A stretch of 64,000 nucleotides of DNA, taken from NCBI GenBank assembly GCA_030849465.1, contig JARVLF010000021.1:372001-436000 (forward strand), in the 5' to 3' direction. This document shows positions 27,544 to 36,325 of this stretch, one piece after another; position 1 is the first letter of the stretch, and each line of letters starts with the position of its first letter. The stretch comes from Moesziomyces globuligerus (lineage: Eukaryota > Basidiomycota > Ustilaginomycetes > Ustilaginales > Ustilaginaceae). The notes beneath the pieces were generated by a model. The model saw nothing but the letters and a program-made list of their open reading frames with translations. It had not been told where the DNA came from and did not search any database. Position numbers and translations under genes: made by a program.

Positions 27544-28644
27544 ATGAGTGCACTCACGGTCAACGGGATCTCGGTCGGATTCTATCCCGACGAGGGCGAT
27601 GCGGGCGGCACCAAGTCGTACCTCTCTCACCTCAATGCCGCGCTCGCGGCGAGCTGGCACGCGGCGTCTTCGTCGCAGCCGGCTCCCGTGATCAACGTCG
27701 TCGGCTGGTACGCTCAGACCTATCCGGGCCAAGACTTCACCGGCTTCCAGCTCCTGCCGCTCGTCGAGGACATCAAGGCCGAGTACCTGCGCACGCAGCG
27801 TGCGGTGCGCTTTGTCTACGAGGCCTCGGTCATGCCGTTCCAGTCCTGGTCCGGATACACCGCCGACAATCCGGCCAGGGCGAAGCAGGTGGCCCAGGTG
27901 ATGCGCAAGCTGCTCGAGCAAAGCAATGTAGCGCCGCACTATGAGGCAGACGACGCAGAGTTGGCCATTGCAGAGATCAGGCTGAGGTTCGGGCACGAGG
28001 TCAACTACTACATGTCCTCGGGACTCTATCCTCCGCCCACCAACGCCGCAGATCCCGGAGCGGATTTCCGCCAGGCGTTTGATCAGGTGGCTCTGGCATG
28101 CCGCGCTTTGCCCGCCGAGTTCTCGTCGCGCATCAAGATGTTTTGGTGCCCCAACATCGCCTCTACGCATTCGGCCGCCATGGCCGAGTACGAGCGCTTC
28201 CTCCCCGCGCTCGCCAACATCGACTATGTGGGCATCGACTACTACTGCCCCGCGCAGGGTTGCCTGACAGCCTCGGACTTTGTCAGCAAGATCAAGCCGC
28301 TGCACGACAAGTACGCCTCGGCCAGCAGGCCGTTTATCCTCGGCGAGACCGGACTGCACTTTGACCAAGACGAGCGCGGCCCTCTTGCCGCCAAACTCGC
28401 CTGGCTCGAGACGGTGACGTGCGCACAGGTGCGGCAGAAGCTGCCGCATCTGCGCGGCGTGAGCTGGTTCAACTACGAAAAGGATCGCGACTATCGTCTG
28501 ATCTGCGTCCAGGATGGCGCTCAGCGCAACGAGCATTTTGCCCGCTGGCTCGACGCTCGCGCGCCAGCAAAGGGTCGAGCAAACGTGGGCAAGGATGGCG
28601 TCAGCAAGGCGAGGAAGTTCTGGAAGACGTTGGTGTCGAAATGA
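27544..28644 (+). CDS. GH26-like glycoside hydrolase without signal peptide
   Basis: 366 aa, a (beta/alpha)8 clan GH-A type protein. FGHEVNYYM around E152 matches the GH26 acid/base motif (HEMN), and ILGETG around E268 matches the nucleophile motif; the spacing of 116 residues fits the family. DYVGIDYYCP and GVSWFNYEKDRDY are typical barrel-strand ends. GH26 enzymes are mostly beta-mannanases or related beta-glycanases. The N-terminus MSALTVNGISVGFYPDEG starts directly in strand 1 with no secretion signal, so as drawn it is cytosolic. A spliced 5' exon remains possible. Substrate unknown. It converges with the FAD oxidoreductase, with 62 bp between stops. Confidence 0.7.
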   Translation: MSALTVNGISVGFYPDEGDAGGTKSYLSHLNAALAASWHAASSSQPAPVINVVGWYAQTYPGQDFTGFQLLPLVEDIKAEYLRTQRAVRFVYEASVMPFQSWSGYTADNPARAKQVAQVMRKLLEQSNVAPHYEADDAELAIAEIRLRFGHEVNYYMSSGLYPPPTNAADPGADFRQAFDQVALACRALPAEFSSRIKMFWCPNIASTHSAAMAEYERFLPALANIDYVGIDYYCPAQGCLTASDFVSKIKPLHDKYASASRPFILGETGLHFDQDERGPLAAKLAWLETVTCAQVRQKLPHLRGVSWFNYEKDRDYRLICVQDGAQRNEHFARWLDARAPAKGRANVGKDGVSKARKFWKTLVSK

Positions 28645-28706
28645 GCGGACAGTTCTGTTTTCCATTGCATGCGTTTTGAGTGCGGTGCGATCCGGGGGGG
28701 GTGAGA

Positions 28707-30377
28707 TCAGAACGATTTGGATTTGAGCTTGGCAGGCGCGGGCGGGGAGAGCGAGCGGGCGAGGTGGGATTGGATGGTGGCAAGGGCGGTGGTGGTGCGC
28801 GGGCTGATTCCGGTGAGTGCGAGTGCCAAGCGGAAGATGGCGACGAGGGCGAGTGCGACGTAGAAGGCGAGGGATACGGGCCAGGCGAAGAAGCGACTGC
28901 GGGCGAGCGTGTCGACCTTCTCTACGATTGTGCAGGCGAGCAGTTTGGATTTGGGAATCGGACGTTCGGCGTGCATCACGTCAAAGGGTAGATAGACGCC
29001 GTCGATGTTGTTGGCCGCTCTGAGGCCCGAGGCAAAGCCGTCTTCGTGGAATCCGTAGTTGGTCCAAGCACCTGCGAATGCGAGGCCGTTGTGACCCTGG
29101 AGCTTACGCAGCTCGTGCTGTGCCTGGACGGAGCGGGGCGTGTAGAGCGGGTGCGAGTAGGTCTGGCGACGCACGACGAGGTCGGGTCTAGGCGTGTAGG
29201 GAGCGTTGGGATCGTCGGTTGGATTGAGCGTCACGAGCACGGGTCCGAACTTGTGCTCTGGAATCGACTGGAGCAGATTCATCCAGTAGGTCAACGAGAC
29301 GCGGTCGACGTCCTCGCCACCCGAGGTTTCGGCCAGGAAGTTCCACGCCGACCAGGCGGTTCGTCGAACGGGCATCAGCCGCACATCCGCATGCAGCACC
29401 GCCGTATTCTGACTAAACTCGAACCGCGACAGCACGCGCATCACCTCTTCCACCCCCGCCTGCGCCTTGGCGTGTTGGAGGCCGGCGGTGAGGATGGCAT
29501 GCGACTCGTCGGCATGCGTAGCAAAGATGACATGGTCCCAGTCCGGATGCGTTTGTCCGTTGGCGGTTTGGATCGTCCATTTGCCCGCGCTCTGCCATGC
29601 AGCTACCACCTCGCCGACGTCGCGGCCGTGGTGTAGACACTGCGCGGGCAGGCGCGAGCGGATGCGATCGACGTAAGCGTGCGAGCCGTTTTTGATCGTC
29701 AGCCACTGCGGACGATCGAGGATCTGGAGGAGGTGATGGTTGTGCATGAACCTGAGCAGCGTCAATGCGGGAAACGCTGCGAGCGCCGTTTCGGGCGCAG
29801 TGCTCCAGATACTCGCGGTCATCGGGACAAGGTAGTTGTTGACAAACGACTGCGAATATCCGCGTTGCGCCAACCACGTTCCGATGCTCTCGTCGACCTT
29901 TGCTGCATCGCGGTGGCGAGACTGACGAAGGAACTCGAGCGCCTGTTGGTTGAAGCGCACAATGTCCCACACCATCCTCCAGTGCGAAGGATTGAGCAGG
30001 TTGGTAGCCTGACAGAACAGCGCGGCGGGCGAACCACCCGCCCACTCGAAGCCGCCGTAGCCAGAGACGAAGCGCGTGACGCTGAACGACATGTCGCTGT
30101 CCAGAATCTCGACGCCGGTGAGCTGCAGGAAGCGCAGGAAGTTCGGATAGGTGACGCGGTTGAACACGATGAAGCCCGTATCCACGCGCGTCGACGCTGC
30201 CGACTGCGGCGAGGCGGCGGTGGGTGCGCTAAAGTTGACCGTGTTGGCATGTCCACCGATCCACGAGAGCGGCTCAAAGAGCTCCACCCGGTGCGACGAG
30301 TATTCGTTCAGAGCCCATACTGCCGCCAACCCCGACACGCCCGCTCCCACCACAGCAACCCGCTTGCTCTCGTCCAT
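28707..30377 (-). CDS. FAD-dependent amine-oxidase-fold oxidoreductase with C-terminal membrane anchor
   Basis: 556 aa. The N-terminus VAVVGAGVSGLAAVWALNE is a Rossmann dinucleotide-binding motif, followed by an acidic strand end (VELFEP) and GGHANTV, which places it in the flavin-containing amine oxidase/phytoene-desaturase-like superfamily. FIVFNRVTYPNFLRFL and LAFAGAWTNYGFHEDGF near the C-terminus are typical of the proteins that in bacteria are encoded beside cyclopropane-fatty-acid synthase and DUF1365. Residues about 500-525 form a hydrophobic segment, suggesting a tail or monotopic anchor. The substrate is unknown; a lipid is plausible by family context. The start is MDESKRVAVVG; upstream in-frame sequence lacks the fold. 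Confidence 0.8.
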   Translation of the reverse strand: MDESKRVAVVGAGVSGLAAVWALNEYSSHRVELFEPLSWIGGHANTVNFSAPTAASPQSAASTRVDTGFIVFNRVTYPNFLRFLQLTGVEILDSDMSFSVTRFVSGYGGFEWAGGSPAALFCQATNLLNPSHWRMVWDIVRFNQQALEFLRQSRHRDAAKVDESIGTWLAQRGYSQSFVNNYLVPMTASIWSTAPETALAAFPALTLLRFMHNHHLLQILDRPQWLTIKNGSHAYVDRIRSRLPAQCLHHGRDVGEVVAAWQSAGKWTIQTANGQTHPDWDHVIFATHADESHAILTAGLQHAKAQAGVEEVMRVLSRFEFSQNTAVLHADVRLMPVRRTAWSAWNFLAETSGGEDVDRVSLTYWMNLLQSIPEHKFGPVLVTLNPTDDPNAPYTPRPDLVVRRQTYSHPLYTPRSVQAQHELRKLQGHNGLAFAGAWTNYGFHEDGFASGLRAANNIDGVYLPFDVMHAERPIPKSKLLACTIVEKVDTLARSRFFAWPVSLAFYVALALVAIFRLALALTGISPRTTTALATIQSHLARSLSPPAPAKLKSKSF

Positions 30378-30933
30378 GACCGCAGATATTGAGAAGGCAA
30401 AGGAAAAGTATGAGGGTGGCAAGAAAGGAAGAAGCCAGCGACGGTTCGGCAAAGATGCGGCCGATCGAGGCGGGTGCGCGCATGCACCGTGCACATGGCC
30501 GACGCCCGGCAATTGCACGCCCAAACCTTGGCTCGCGTCTCGAGTTTGCTCACCCAACTTCCCATGCCAGGGTCCACGCTTTGCTCACCCCAGCAGCCGC
30601 GTGAAATCGAAGATGCACCGCGCAAATCGCACCACTTGACACGACAGCTGCACAGATTACCCAACCCTCCCGCTCACCCTCATCCCGGCACGCAGGGTGA
30701 TCGTGATCAGCACCATCCCAAAACCCCACGCCTCCCCAGCTCGATGACATGACTCCTCGCGATGCGTATGCTCTCCAGGATGAGCGCTCGGGGCCAACTC
30801 GGGTGCTAACCTGGCATTAAGTGCTACAGTGGTTTGACGGTGAAGAGCGCGTGGACCTGAGATGAGCCTCCAACGCCAGATCGAGGCCCGAGAGATTCCG
30901 AAACATCACAGCGCGGATTGGGCGGATGCGGGG
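30378..30933. other. Intergenic region
   Basis: 556 bp between two minus-strand genes, holding the promoter of the FAD oxidoreductase and the 3' UTR of the gene at 30934. No coding frame supported. Confidence 0.55.
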
Positions 30934-32934
30934 CTAGTACACGTCGTGATGTGCAGCGATGGCGGGATGTTCCTCGCCGCGCCAGAGCTCGGGGACGTCG
31001 GGGCTGGGCTGCTCGTCATCGACGTTGGCAAAGAGGATGCCGCGGTACCTGCGGCTCCATGCCTTGGCCTGCTGTGCGCTGAGCAGGCGCTCGTAGCGGT
31101 ACTTGCGCTCGTGCTCGGCCTCGCCCGCCGCCCTCGCCTCGTCGTCGCTCTGCTTGGCCGCGCTGGCCGAGCCGGGCGCGCCCGCTGCGGTCGAGCCTGC
31201 CCAGATGCCCGACCAGCCAAAGAGCGCGCCAAGCAGCCGGAACGGCATGGGCACCGGCATCACCATGGTGTTGACAAACGCCGACAGTGCCTCCATCGTC
31301 GTGGGCTCCATGAGCGACGCGGACCGCGCGCCGCGCATCGCCGCCGAGCCTCGCTGGAGCAGGGCCGCCTCGGTCAGCCCGCCCGCCGCCGCGCCGTCGT
31401 CGAGCTCCTCTCCGCGCACGCGCCGATGATTGGCCAGCAGCGGCGACGTCGCCAACTCGCGCACCTCGACCTCCAGCTCCGCCTCCGAGGCAGCCGCCGC
31501 GCCGGGCCATCGCTCGTGCTCGCCGCGTCCGTCGAGCATCATACCCGCCTCACCGCTCTCGGCCGTCCACGCCGCAGCGAGCGGCGCCGATACCAGGGGC
31601 GCCTCGCTCGCCTCGAAGCCAAACCCGGGCCTCGCCGCTCCCGCGCGCACCCCCGAGCGGTGGCGCTCGGCATCCTCGTGGAGGAACGCGTCGAGCACCT
31701 CGGGCTCGAGATCAAACACCTTGCGGAGGATGGAGCCGATGACGCGCGACGTCTTGGACGGATGCTCGGCCGCCAGCCGCGCCGCGCATGTCGACGAGCG
31801 CGGCGTCTCGGCGCCGTCGGCCTGCCGATGCGCACCAGCCAGGCGGCACGCATCGTAGTCGATGCTCAGCAGGCTCTGCGACGTGTTGCTGCGCTTGCTC
31901 GAGCGGCCGGCGGCCGAGCGTCGATGTCGGCGCTTAGGTCGTCGCCACAGATCGGTGTGGTCTAGATGCGAGAGTCCCGCGCTCTGCGCCAGATTGCTCG
32001 CGGCCAGCTCGGCCTCGTCGCGCGAGAGGACGCGGTCTGCCTCGGCCGCGGCTCGCTGCAGCGGTTCCGCATCCTCACGTTCCGAGCCGCTGGTCAGGAC
32101 GACGGGGAGTGCATGTTTGGTGTGGCGAGTGCGGCCGGTGCGGCGACTCGAGTGGGCGCTCGAGTAGAGCTGCGTCGAGGCCGAGGGGCTCTCGAGCACC
32201 CTCTCGAGCGCATTCGCATTGCTGCGGCCGAGCAAGGCCCAGGCTTTGCTGCCGAGCAGATGGTTGTGCGAGTGCGCAGCACCGGCCTCGTCGTCGTCGT
32301 CGTCGTCGTCGCTGCCGTGACTGACGTGGCTGGCGTGGCTGAGCTTGGAGGGCCTCCTTCGAGATGCTGCGCGCGGCGCGCTGCGGCGGACAGGACTGCG
32401 ACCAGGATGGGACGAGGCGACGGCGTCGCTCTCAAAGTCGAAATCCGAGCCGGAGCCGAAGCCGAGTTCCTCGTCGGCATCGAGCTGGGAGTCGGTGCCG
32501 CTTAAGACCGAGTCGGGGAAGACGTCTTCCGAGTGACGTGCGTCCGAGAGGTGATCGTCGTCTGCGGTGTAGGGCAGAGGAGCATCGACGGAGGCGACGT
32601 CGGTGGAGGCGGGGCTGAGCGGAGAGGCGAGGAAGCGGCCCGTACCGTCGTGGAGCGGTGGCAAAGTGAGAGCGAGCGGATCCGAGCCGTCGGAGTGGTC
32701 GGAGAGGGGACTGGCGGGTGCGGATGCGGATGCGAGAGCGGCGAGGGGCTTGGGAGTGGAGGCGGATTGGGTGAGAGGCGGCTCGCGCGCACGTCCGGGA
32801 AAGACGATGCTCCAGTCTTGGGTCACTTCGCGCTCGTGGCGGGGATGGGGCGCGTAGGATGCTGAGGTGGCGTCGTCTGCGCGATCGTGACGATCTCTGC
32901 GCTGTTGGCGCGGTTGGTGGTGTACGAATGCCAT
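30934..32934 (-). CDS. Uncharacterised, mostly disordered protein with LIR-like motif and C-terminal hydrophobic segment
   Basis: 666 aa, not recognised. It is Ser/Asp/His-rich with a poly-Asp run (D7), and basic patches (RRPKRRHRRS). Structured-looking parts are DWSIVFPGR near residue 41, HNLLGSKAWALLGRSN, LSAFVNTMVMPVPMPFRLLG followed by ALFGWSGIWAG (a hydrophobic stretch about 545-575), and WSRRYRGILFANVDD near the end. DWSIV fits the W-x-x-I/L/V pattern of Atg8-binding (LIR/AIM) motifs. An autophagy-receptor role is only a guess. GC3 and the uninterrupted 2 kb frame support coding. The ATG at 32934 is the only plausible start. Confidence 0.7.
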   Translation of the reverse strand: MAFVHHQPRQQRRDRHDRADDATSASYAPHPRHEREVTQDWSIVFPGRAREPPLTQSASTPKPLAALASASAPASPLSDHSDGSDPLALTLPPLHDGTGRFLASPLSPASTDVASVDAPLPYTADDDHLSDARHSEDVFPDSVLSGTDSQLDADEELGFGSGSDFDFESDAVASSHPGRSPVRRSAPRAASRRRPSKLSHASHVSHGSDDDDDDDEAGAAHSHNHLLGSKAWALLGRSNANALERVLESPSASTQLYSSAHSSRRTGRTRHTKHALPVVLTSGSEREDAEPLQRAAAEADRVLSRDEAELAASNLAQSAGLSHLDHTDLWRRPKRRHRRSAAGRSSKRSNTSQSLLSIDYDACRLAGAHRQADGAETPRSSTCAARLAAEHPSKTSRVIGSILRKVFDLEPEVLDAFLHEDAERHRSGVRAGAARPGFGFEASEAPLVSAPLAAAWTAESGEAGMMLDGRGEHERWPGAAAASEAELEVEVRELATSPLLANHRRVRGEELDDGAAAGGLTEAALLQRGSAAMRGARSASLMEPTTMEALSAFVNTMVMPVPMPFRLLGALFGWSGIWAGSTAAGAPGSASAAKQSDDEARAAGEAEHERKYRYERLLSAQQAKAWSRRYRGILFANVDDEQPSPDVPELWRGEEHPAIAAHHDVY

Positions 32935-33494
32935 GGTGGCGATGGGGATGCGTACGCTGGCCTAAGTGTTTGAGTGAGGATGCAGCCGATGCGATCGGAT
33001 GGTAGTCTTGAAGGACGGAAGTTGAGCGTGCGAAGATGGATACGATTCCGATGCAGGGATGTTGAGTGCGAGAATGGTGGCGAAACGAAGCTGGCGACCG
33101 ACTGCAGAGCGAGATGAAGCAAAAGTGGCAGCCTCTGACGATACTGGAGGCTGTAGGCTGAGGTTGGTGGGGACGATGAGGGTGATGAGGGTGATGAGGG
33201 CGAGGGGGGAGCTGGTTGATTGTGTGGTGGAGGGCGGCAGGGCGGAGCTGAGCTTTGGGTGGGTGAGTGAGCTGCAGCTGCTGGCGTGGCTGCAGGAGTG
33301 GGATAAGGTCATGCGAGTTGAAGTGCAGCTCGCCAGTGTCGAAATTTGATCGCATGCACGCCGTGCAGCCAGCGGGCAGGCCGACAGGGTCCAACCTGTC
33401 GCAGCGGCCACCAACCAAACACACTGGCCGAGTGCGCTTATCCGTGCCAATCGGTGCTGCCGATGGCGAGCTCGTCGACCCACACCACGGACAG

Positions 33495-33536
33495 CATTGC
33501 CCATTGCCCATTGGCCATTGCTTGTTGCCCATTGCT
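33495..33536. repeat. CCCATTG-type tandem repeats
   Basis: GCCCATT/GGCCATT units repeated about five times with variation. Confidence 0.7.
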
Positions 33537-33740
33537 TTTTGGCGGGCTTGCGTGCTCGACTCGCATGCTCATCTCATCAACCCGTGTCGCATTGCGTGTC
33601 GCATTGCATTGGCTCTGAGCCTATCTGTGATTGGGATGGGCCAACCGCAGCGGCCGCGCAACCAGACACTTTGGACTGAGCTTGCGGTTTGCCGCGCGCG
33701 CGCGCATCGCCTCGCATTATCGCCCGCCTCGCTTGCGCCA

Positions 33741-33769
33741 ATGCGAATGCGAATGCGAATGCGAATGCG
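33741..33769. repeat. ATGCGA hexanucleotide array, non-coding
   Basis: Four and a half perfect copies of ATGCGA, the same unit that encodes the His-rich tract of the CaMKK-like kinase at 15.1 kb. Confidence 0.85.
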
Positions 33770-34125
33770 TTGGGGTTCGCCCAACATTCAAAGCTCGTCC
33801 TCGCGCGAGTCTGCTCCAGTTGGCCGGCCACCTTCCGACCTAACTCAACTTGGCCCAGCTAAGCCCACCTTGCGAGCAAGAGCTTGTAGTCACCCTTCCA
33901 TCGGCCCTACATTGTCTCCGTACTGGGGGCTGTTGGCGCGAGTGCGAGTGCGAGCGCAGATGGGCTCATGCTTCATCTCGTTGGCGAGGTTGGGACGGGA
34001 GCAAGCAGTGACGCGTATCTGCTGCACACTGACTGCATCCCCCGGCATTGTGTTGTATCAAGCCACCAAAAAGCGCGACGAAAAAGAGCAAAAAAAGAAT
34101 GAAAAGCGCCAAAGCGCCAAAATGC

Positions 34126-34129
34126 AAAA
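34126..34129 (-). terminator. Pol III terminator of tRNA-Ile
   Basis: A T4 run on the transcribed strand, 6 nt after the mature 3' end of the tRNA. Confidence 0.7.
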
Positions 34130-34134
34130 GGGAA

Positions 34135-34240
34135 TGCTCCGTACTGGGCTCGAACCAGTGACCTTCCGTTGTAACAAACTCAGACAAGCTGAGGCACCGT
34201 GTATTAGACGGATGCGATAATCCAACTACGCTAACGAAGC
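34135..34240 (-). tRNA. tRNA-Ile(AAT) with a 31-nt intron
   Basis: The minus strand folds into a full cloverleaf. The acceptor stem GCTTCGT pairs with ACGGAGC (one U-G wobble), discriminator A. The D arm is GCG...CGC with AGTTGG in the loop. The T arm is ACTGG-TTCGAGC-CCAGT. The anticodon stem TCCGT pairs perfectly with ACGGA only if 34171-34201 is removed, which places the intron after position 37, the universal site. The resulting loop is CTAATAA, identical to the yeast tRNA-Ile(AAT) loop. Exons are 34202-34240 and 34135-34170, mature length 75 nt before CCA. It decodes AUU/AUC after A34-to-I editing. Confidence 0.92.
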
Positions 34241-34499
34241 CGTGATGTCTGGCTAGCACATCTTTGCGTACACAAACGGCTGCGTCTGACTGCTCAAGGC
34301 TTGGTGCGCTGTTACGCGCCAGTCTGTTAGCTAACCTCTGAGCGGGCAAGCGGTTACGTCCGGCGAATCCGTCTCCGTCATCGGCCGTCAAAGGCTCCAC
34401 GCCCGCTTGGATAGCCGATTCCCCGCACACCGCTCGACGGGTGGCGAGCAGCGCTACCGCACCTTCCAGATCGCCCTGCACACTCGCGTCGACGTCGCA

Positions 34500-34536
34500 C
34501 CGAGCGAGCGAGCGAGCGAGCGAGTGAGTGAGTGAG
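34500..34536. repeat. (CGAG)n(TGAG)n tetranucleotide repeat
   Basis: About six CGAG units pass into four TGAG units, about 220 bp upstream of the lactate dehydrogenase ATG. Confidence 0.85.
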
Positions 34537-34670
34537 AAAGCGCACGCCCCCCATTGGATGCCGAATCGGCCTCCGCATTCCGCCCCCACCTCGCGCAGCA
34601 TCGGCCAACCGATCCACTCCCCCCCACATTTTTTCGGCTTCTCGGCCCCCCGCCGCTTGCCGCTGCCAAA

Positions 34671-34678
34671 TATATACT
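34671..34678 (+). promoter_or_regulatory. TATA box of the cytochrome b2-like gene
   Basis: TATATACTC lies 83 bp upstream of the ATG. The identical TATATACTC occurs 59 bp upstream of the stomatin-like gene. Confidence 0.7.
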
Positions 34679-34753
34679 CCAACTCGCCCTTGCCCATCCA
34701 CACTTGCACCCAATACCACCACCACCACCACCACTACCACCACAGTCGCCGCC

Positions 34754-36235
34754 ATGTTGAAGTTCGACGAGGTCCAGAAGCATAACTCCAAGGAGTCGTG
34801 CTGGGTCATTGTGCACGGCAATGCGTACGACGTGACCGACTTCCTCCCCGACCATCCGGGTGGAGCGGGCATCATCCTCAAGTACGCGGGCAAGGATGCC
34901 ACCGAGGAGTACGATCCCATCCACCCCCCCGGCACGCTCGAGGAGAACCTGCCCAAGGACAAGTGTCTCGGTCCCGTCGACCCCTCCACCATCCAGAAGG
35001 AGGAGAAGCAGGAGAAGAAGGTCGTCAAGCAAGACGACGGTGGCGTGCCGCCGCTCTCGCAGTGCCTCAACCTGTACGACTTTGAGGTGATCGCCAAGCG
35101 CGTGCTCAAGCCCACCGCATGGGCCTACTACTCGTCCGGCGCCGACGACGAGGTGACGATGCGCGAAAACACCTCGGCGTTTGGCAGGATCTGGTTCCGT
35201 CCGCGCATCCTCCGCGACGTCAGCAAGATCGACTACTCGACCTCGCTCCTCGGCCAGAAATCCACGCTCCCCATCTACATCACCGCCACCGCCCTCGGTA
35301 AGCTCGGCCATCCGGACGGCGAGAAGAACCTCACCGTCGCCGCAGGCAAGGAGGGCATCATCCAGATGATCCCCACGCTCGCCTCGTGCTCCTTCGACGA
35401 GATCGTCGCCGCAAAGGTCAACGAGCAGCAGGTGCAGTTCATGCAGCTCTACGTCAACTCGAATCGCAAGATCACCGAAAACATCATCCAAAAGGCCGAA
35501 AAGGCCGGCATCAAGGGTCTTTTCGTCACCGTCGATGCGCCCCAGCTCGGTCGCAGGGAGAAGGACATGCGCATGAAGTTCGACGACGTCGGCTCCGACA
35601 TGCAGAACCAGAACAAGGACAACGTCGATCGCTCCCAGGGCGCCGCGCGCGCCATCTCGAGCTTCATCGACCCCTCGCTCAGCTGGGATGACCTCACCTG
35701 GCTCCGTTCGGTGACCAAGATGCCCATCGTGCTCAAGGGCGTGCAGACCTGGGAGGATGCCGTGCGTGCTGCAGAGCTCGGCTTGAGCGGTGTCGTCCTC
35801 TCCAACCACGGCGGTAGGCAGCTCGATTTCGCCCGATCCGGCATCGAGGTCCTCGGCGAGGTCGTAGAGGCGCTCAAGAGTCGCGGCCTCTTCCCCAACC
35901 CCATGTTCCAGATCTTTGTCGACGGCGGCATCCGCAGAGCATCCGACGTGCTCAAGGCCGTCGCCATGGGCGCCACCGCCGTCGGCATCGGTAGACCTTT
36001 CCTCTACGCCTACTCGGCCTACGGATCAGACGGCGTCGTCCACGCACTCCAGCTCCTCAAGGCAGAGATGGAGATGAACATGCGTCTGCTAGGCGCACCG
36101 ACGCTGCGCGACGTCGTCCCCGAAATGGTAGACGCACGTGCGCTCGGCACCCACGTCAACTTTACTCCCGTCAGCCACGGTCACCAGATCTACGAAACCC
36201 TCGCCACCGCCGTCGCCAACACGCCCAAACTCTAA
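34754..36235 (+). CDS. L-lactate dehydrogenase (cytochrome b2-like), no presequence
   Basis: 493 aa. Residues 1-75 are a cytochrome b5-type heme domain with axial histidines in DFLPDHPGG and YDPIHPPG. Residues about 110-480 are the FMN-dependent alpha-hydroxyacid dehydrogenase barrel, with [18 protein letters not shown] carrying the catalytic His and Arg, and [15 protein letters not shown] and [10 protein letters not shown] for FMN phosphate binding. Flavocytochrome b2 oxidises L-lactate to pyruvate and passes electrons to cytochrome c in the intermembrane space. The ATG is followed directly by the b5 domain ([17 protein letters not shown]), so the usual mitochondrial presequence is missing. 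With a TATA box only 83 bp upstream, a longer protein is unlikely. Other hydroxyacid substrates are possible. Confidence 0.9.
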   Translation: MLKFDEVQKHNSKESCWVIVHGNAYDVTDFLPDHPGGAGIILKYAGKDATEEYDPIHPPGTLEENLPKDKCLGPVDPSTIQKEEKQEKKVVKQDDGGVPPLSQCLNLYDFEVIAKRVLKPTAWAYYSSGADDEVTMRENTSAFGRIWFRPRILRDVSKIDYSTSLLGQKSTLPIYITATALGKLGHPDGEKNLTVAAGKEGIIQMIPTLASCSFDEIVAAKVNEQQVQFMQLYVNSNRKITENIIQKAEKAGIKGLFVTVDAPQLGRREKDMRMKFDDVGSDMQNQNKDNVDRSQGAARAISSFIDPSLSWDDLTWLRSVTKMPIVLKGVQTWEDAVRAAELGLSGVVLSNHGGRQLDFARSGIEVLGEVVEALKSRGLFPNPMFQIFVDGGIRRASDVLKAVAMGATAVGIGRPFLYAYSAYGSDGVVHALQLLKAEMEMNMRLLGAPTLRDVVPEMVDARALGTHVNFTPVSHGHQIYETLATAVANTPKL

Positions 36236-36325
36236 GTTCTTCACTGTGCTCTCCGCTTTGTATACTGTATCGCCCTTGGAACCCGCATATGAAACGCAGT
36301 TTTTTGGGAAGTGTGAGGGCGTGGG

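Larger units (their letters stand above)
32935..34134. other. Intergenic region with short repeats
   Basis: 1.2 kb upstream of the disordered-protein gene. It contains GGGTGATGA-type repeats (33160-33220), CCCATTG repeats (33495-33536) and an ATGCGA hexamer array (33741-33769). No gene seen. Confidence 0.55.
34241..34753. other. Intergenic region tRNA-Ile / cytochrome b2 gene
   Basis: 513 bp with GTTAGCTAAC (34326-34335), a GAGC/GAGT array, and the lactate dehydrogenase promoter ending in a CCA-rich leader. Confidence 0.6.
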
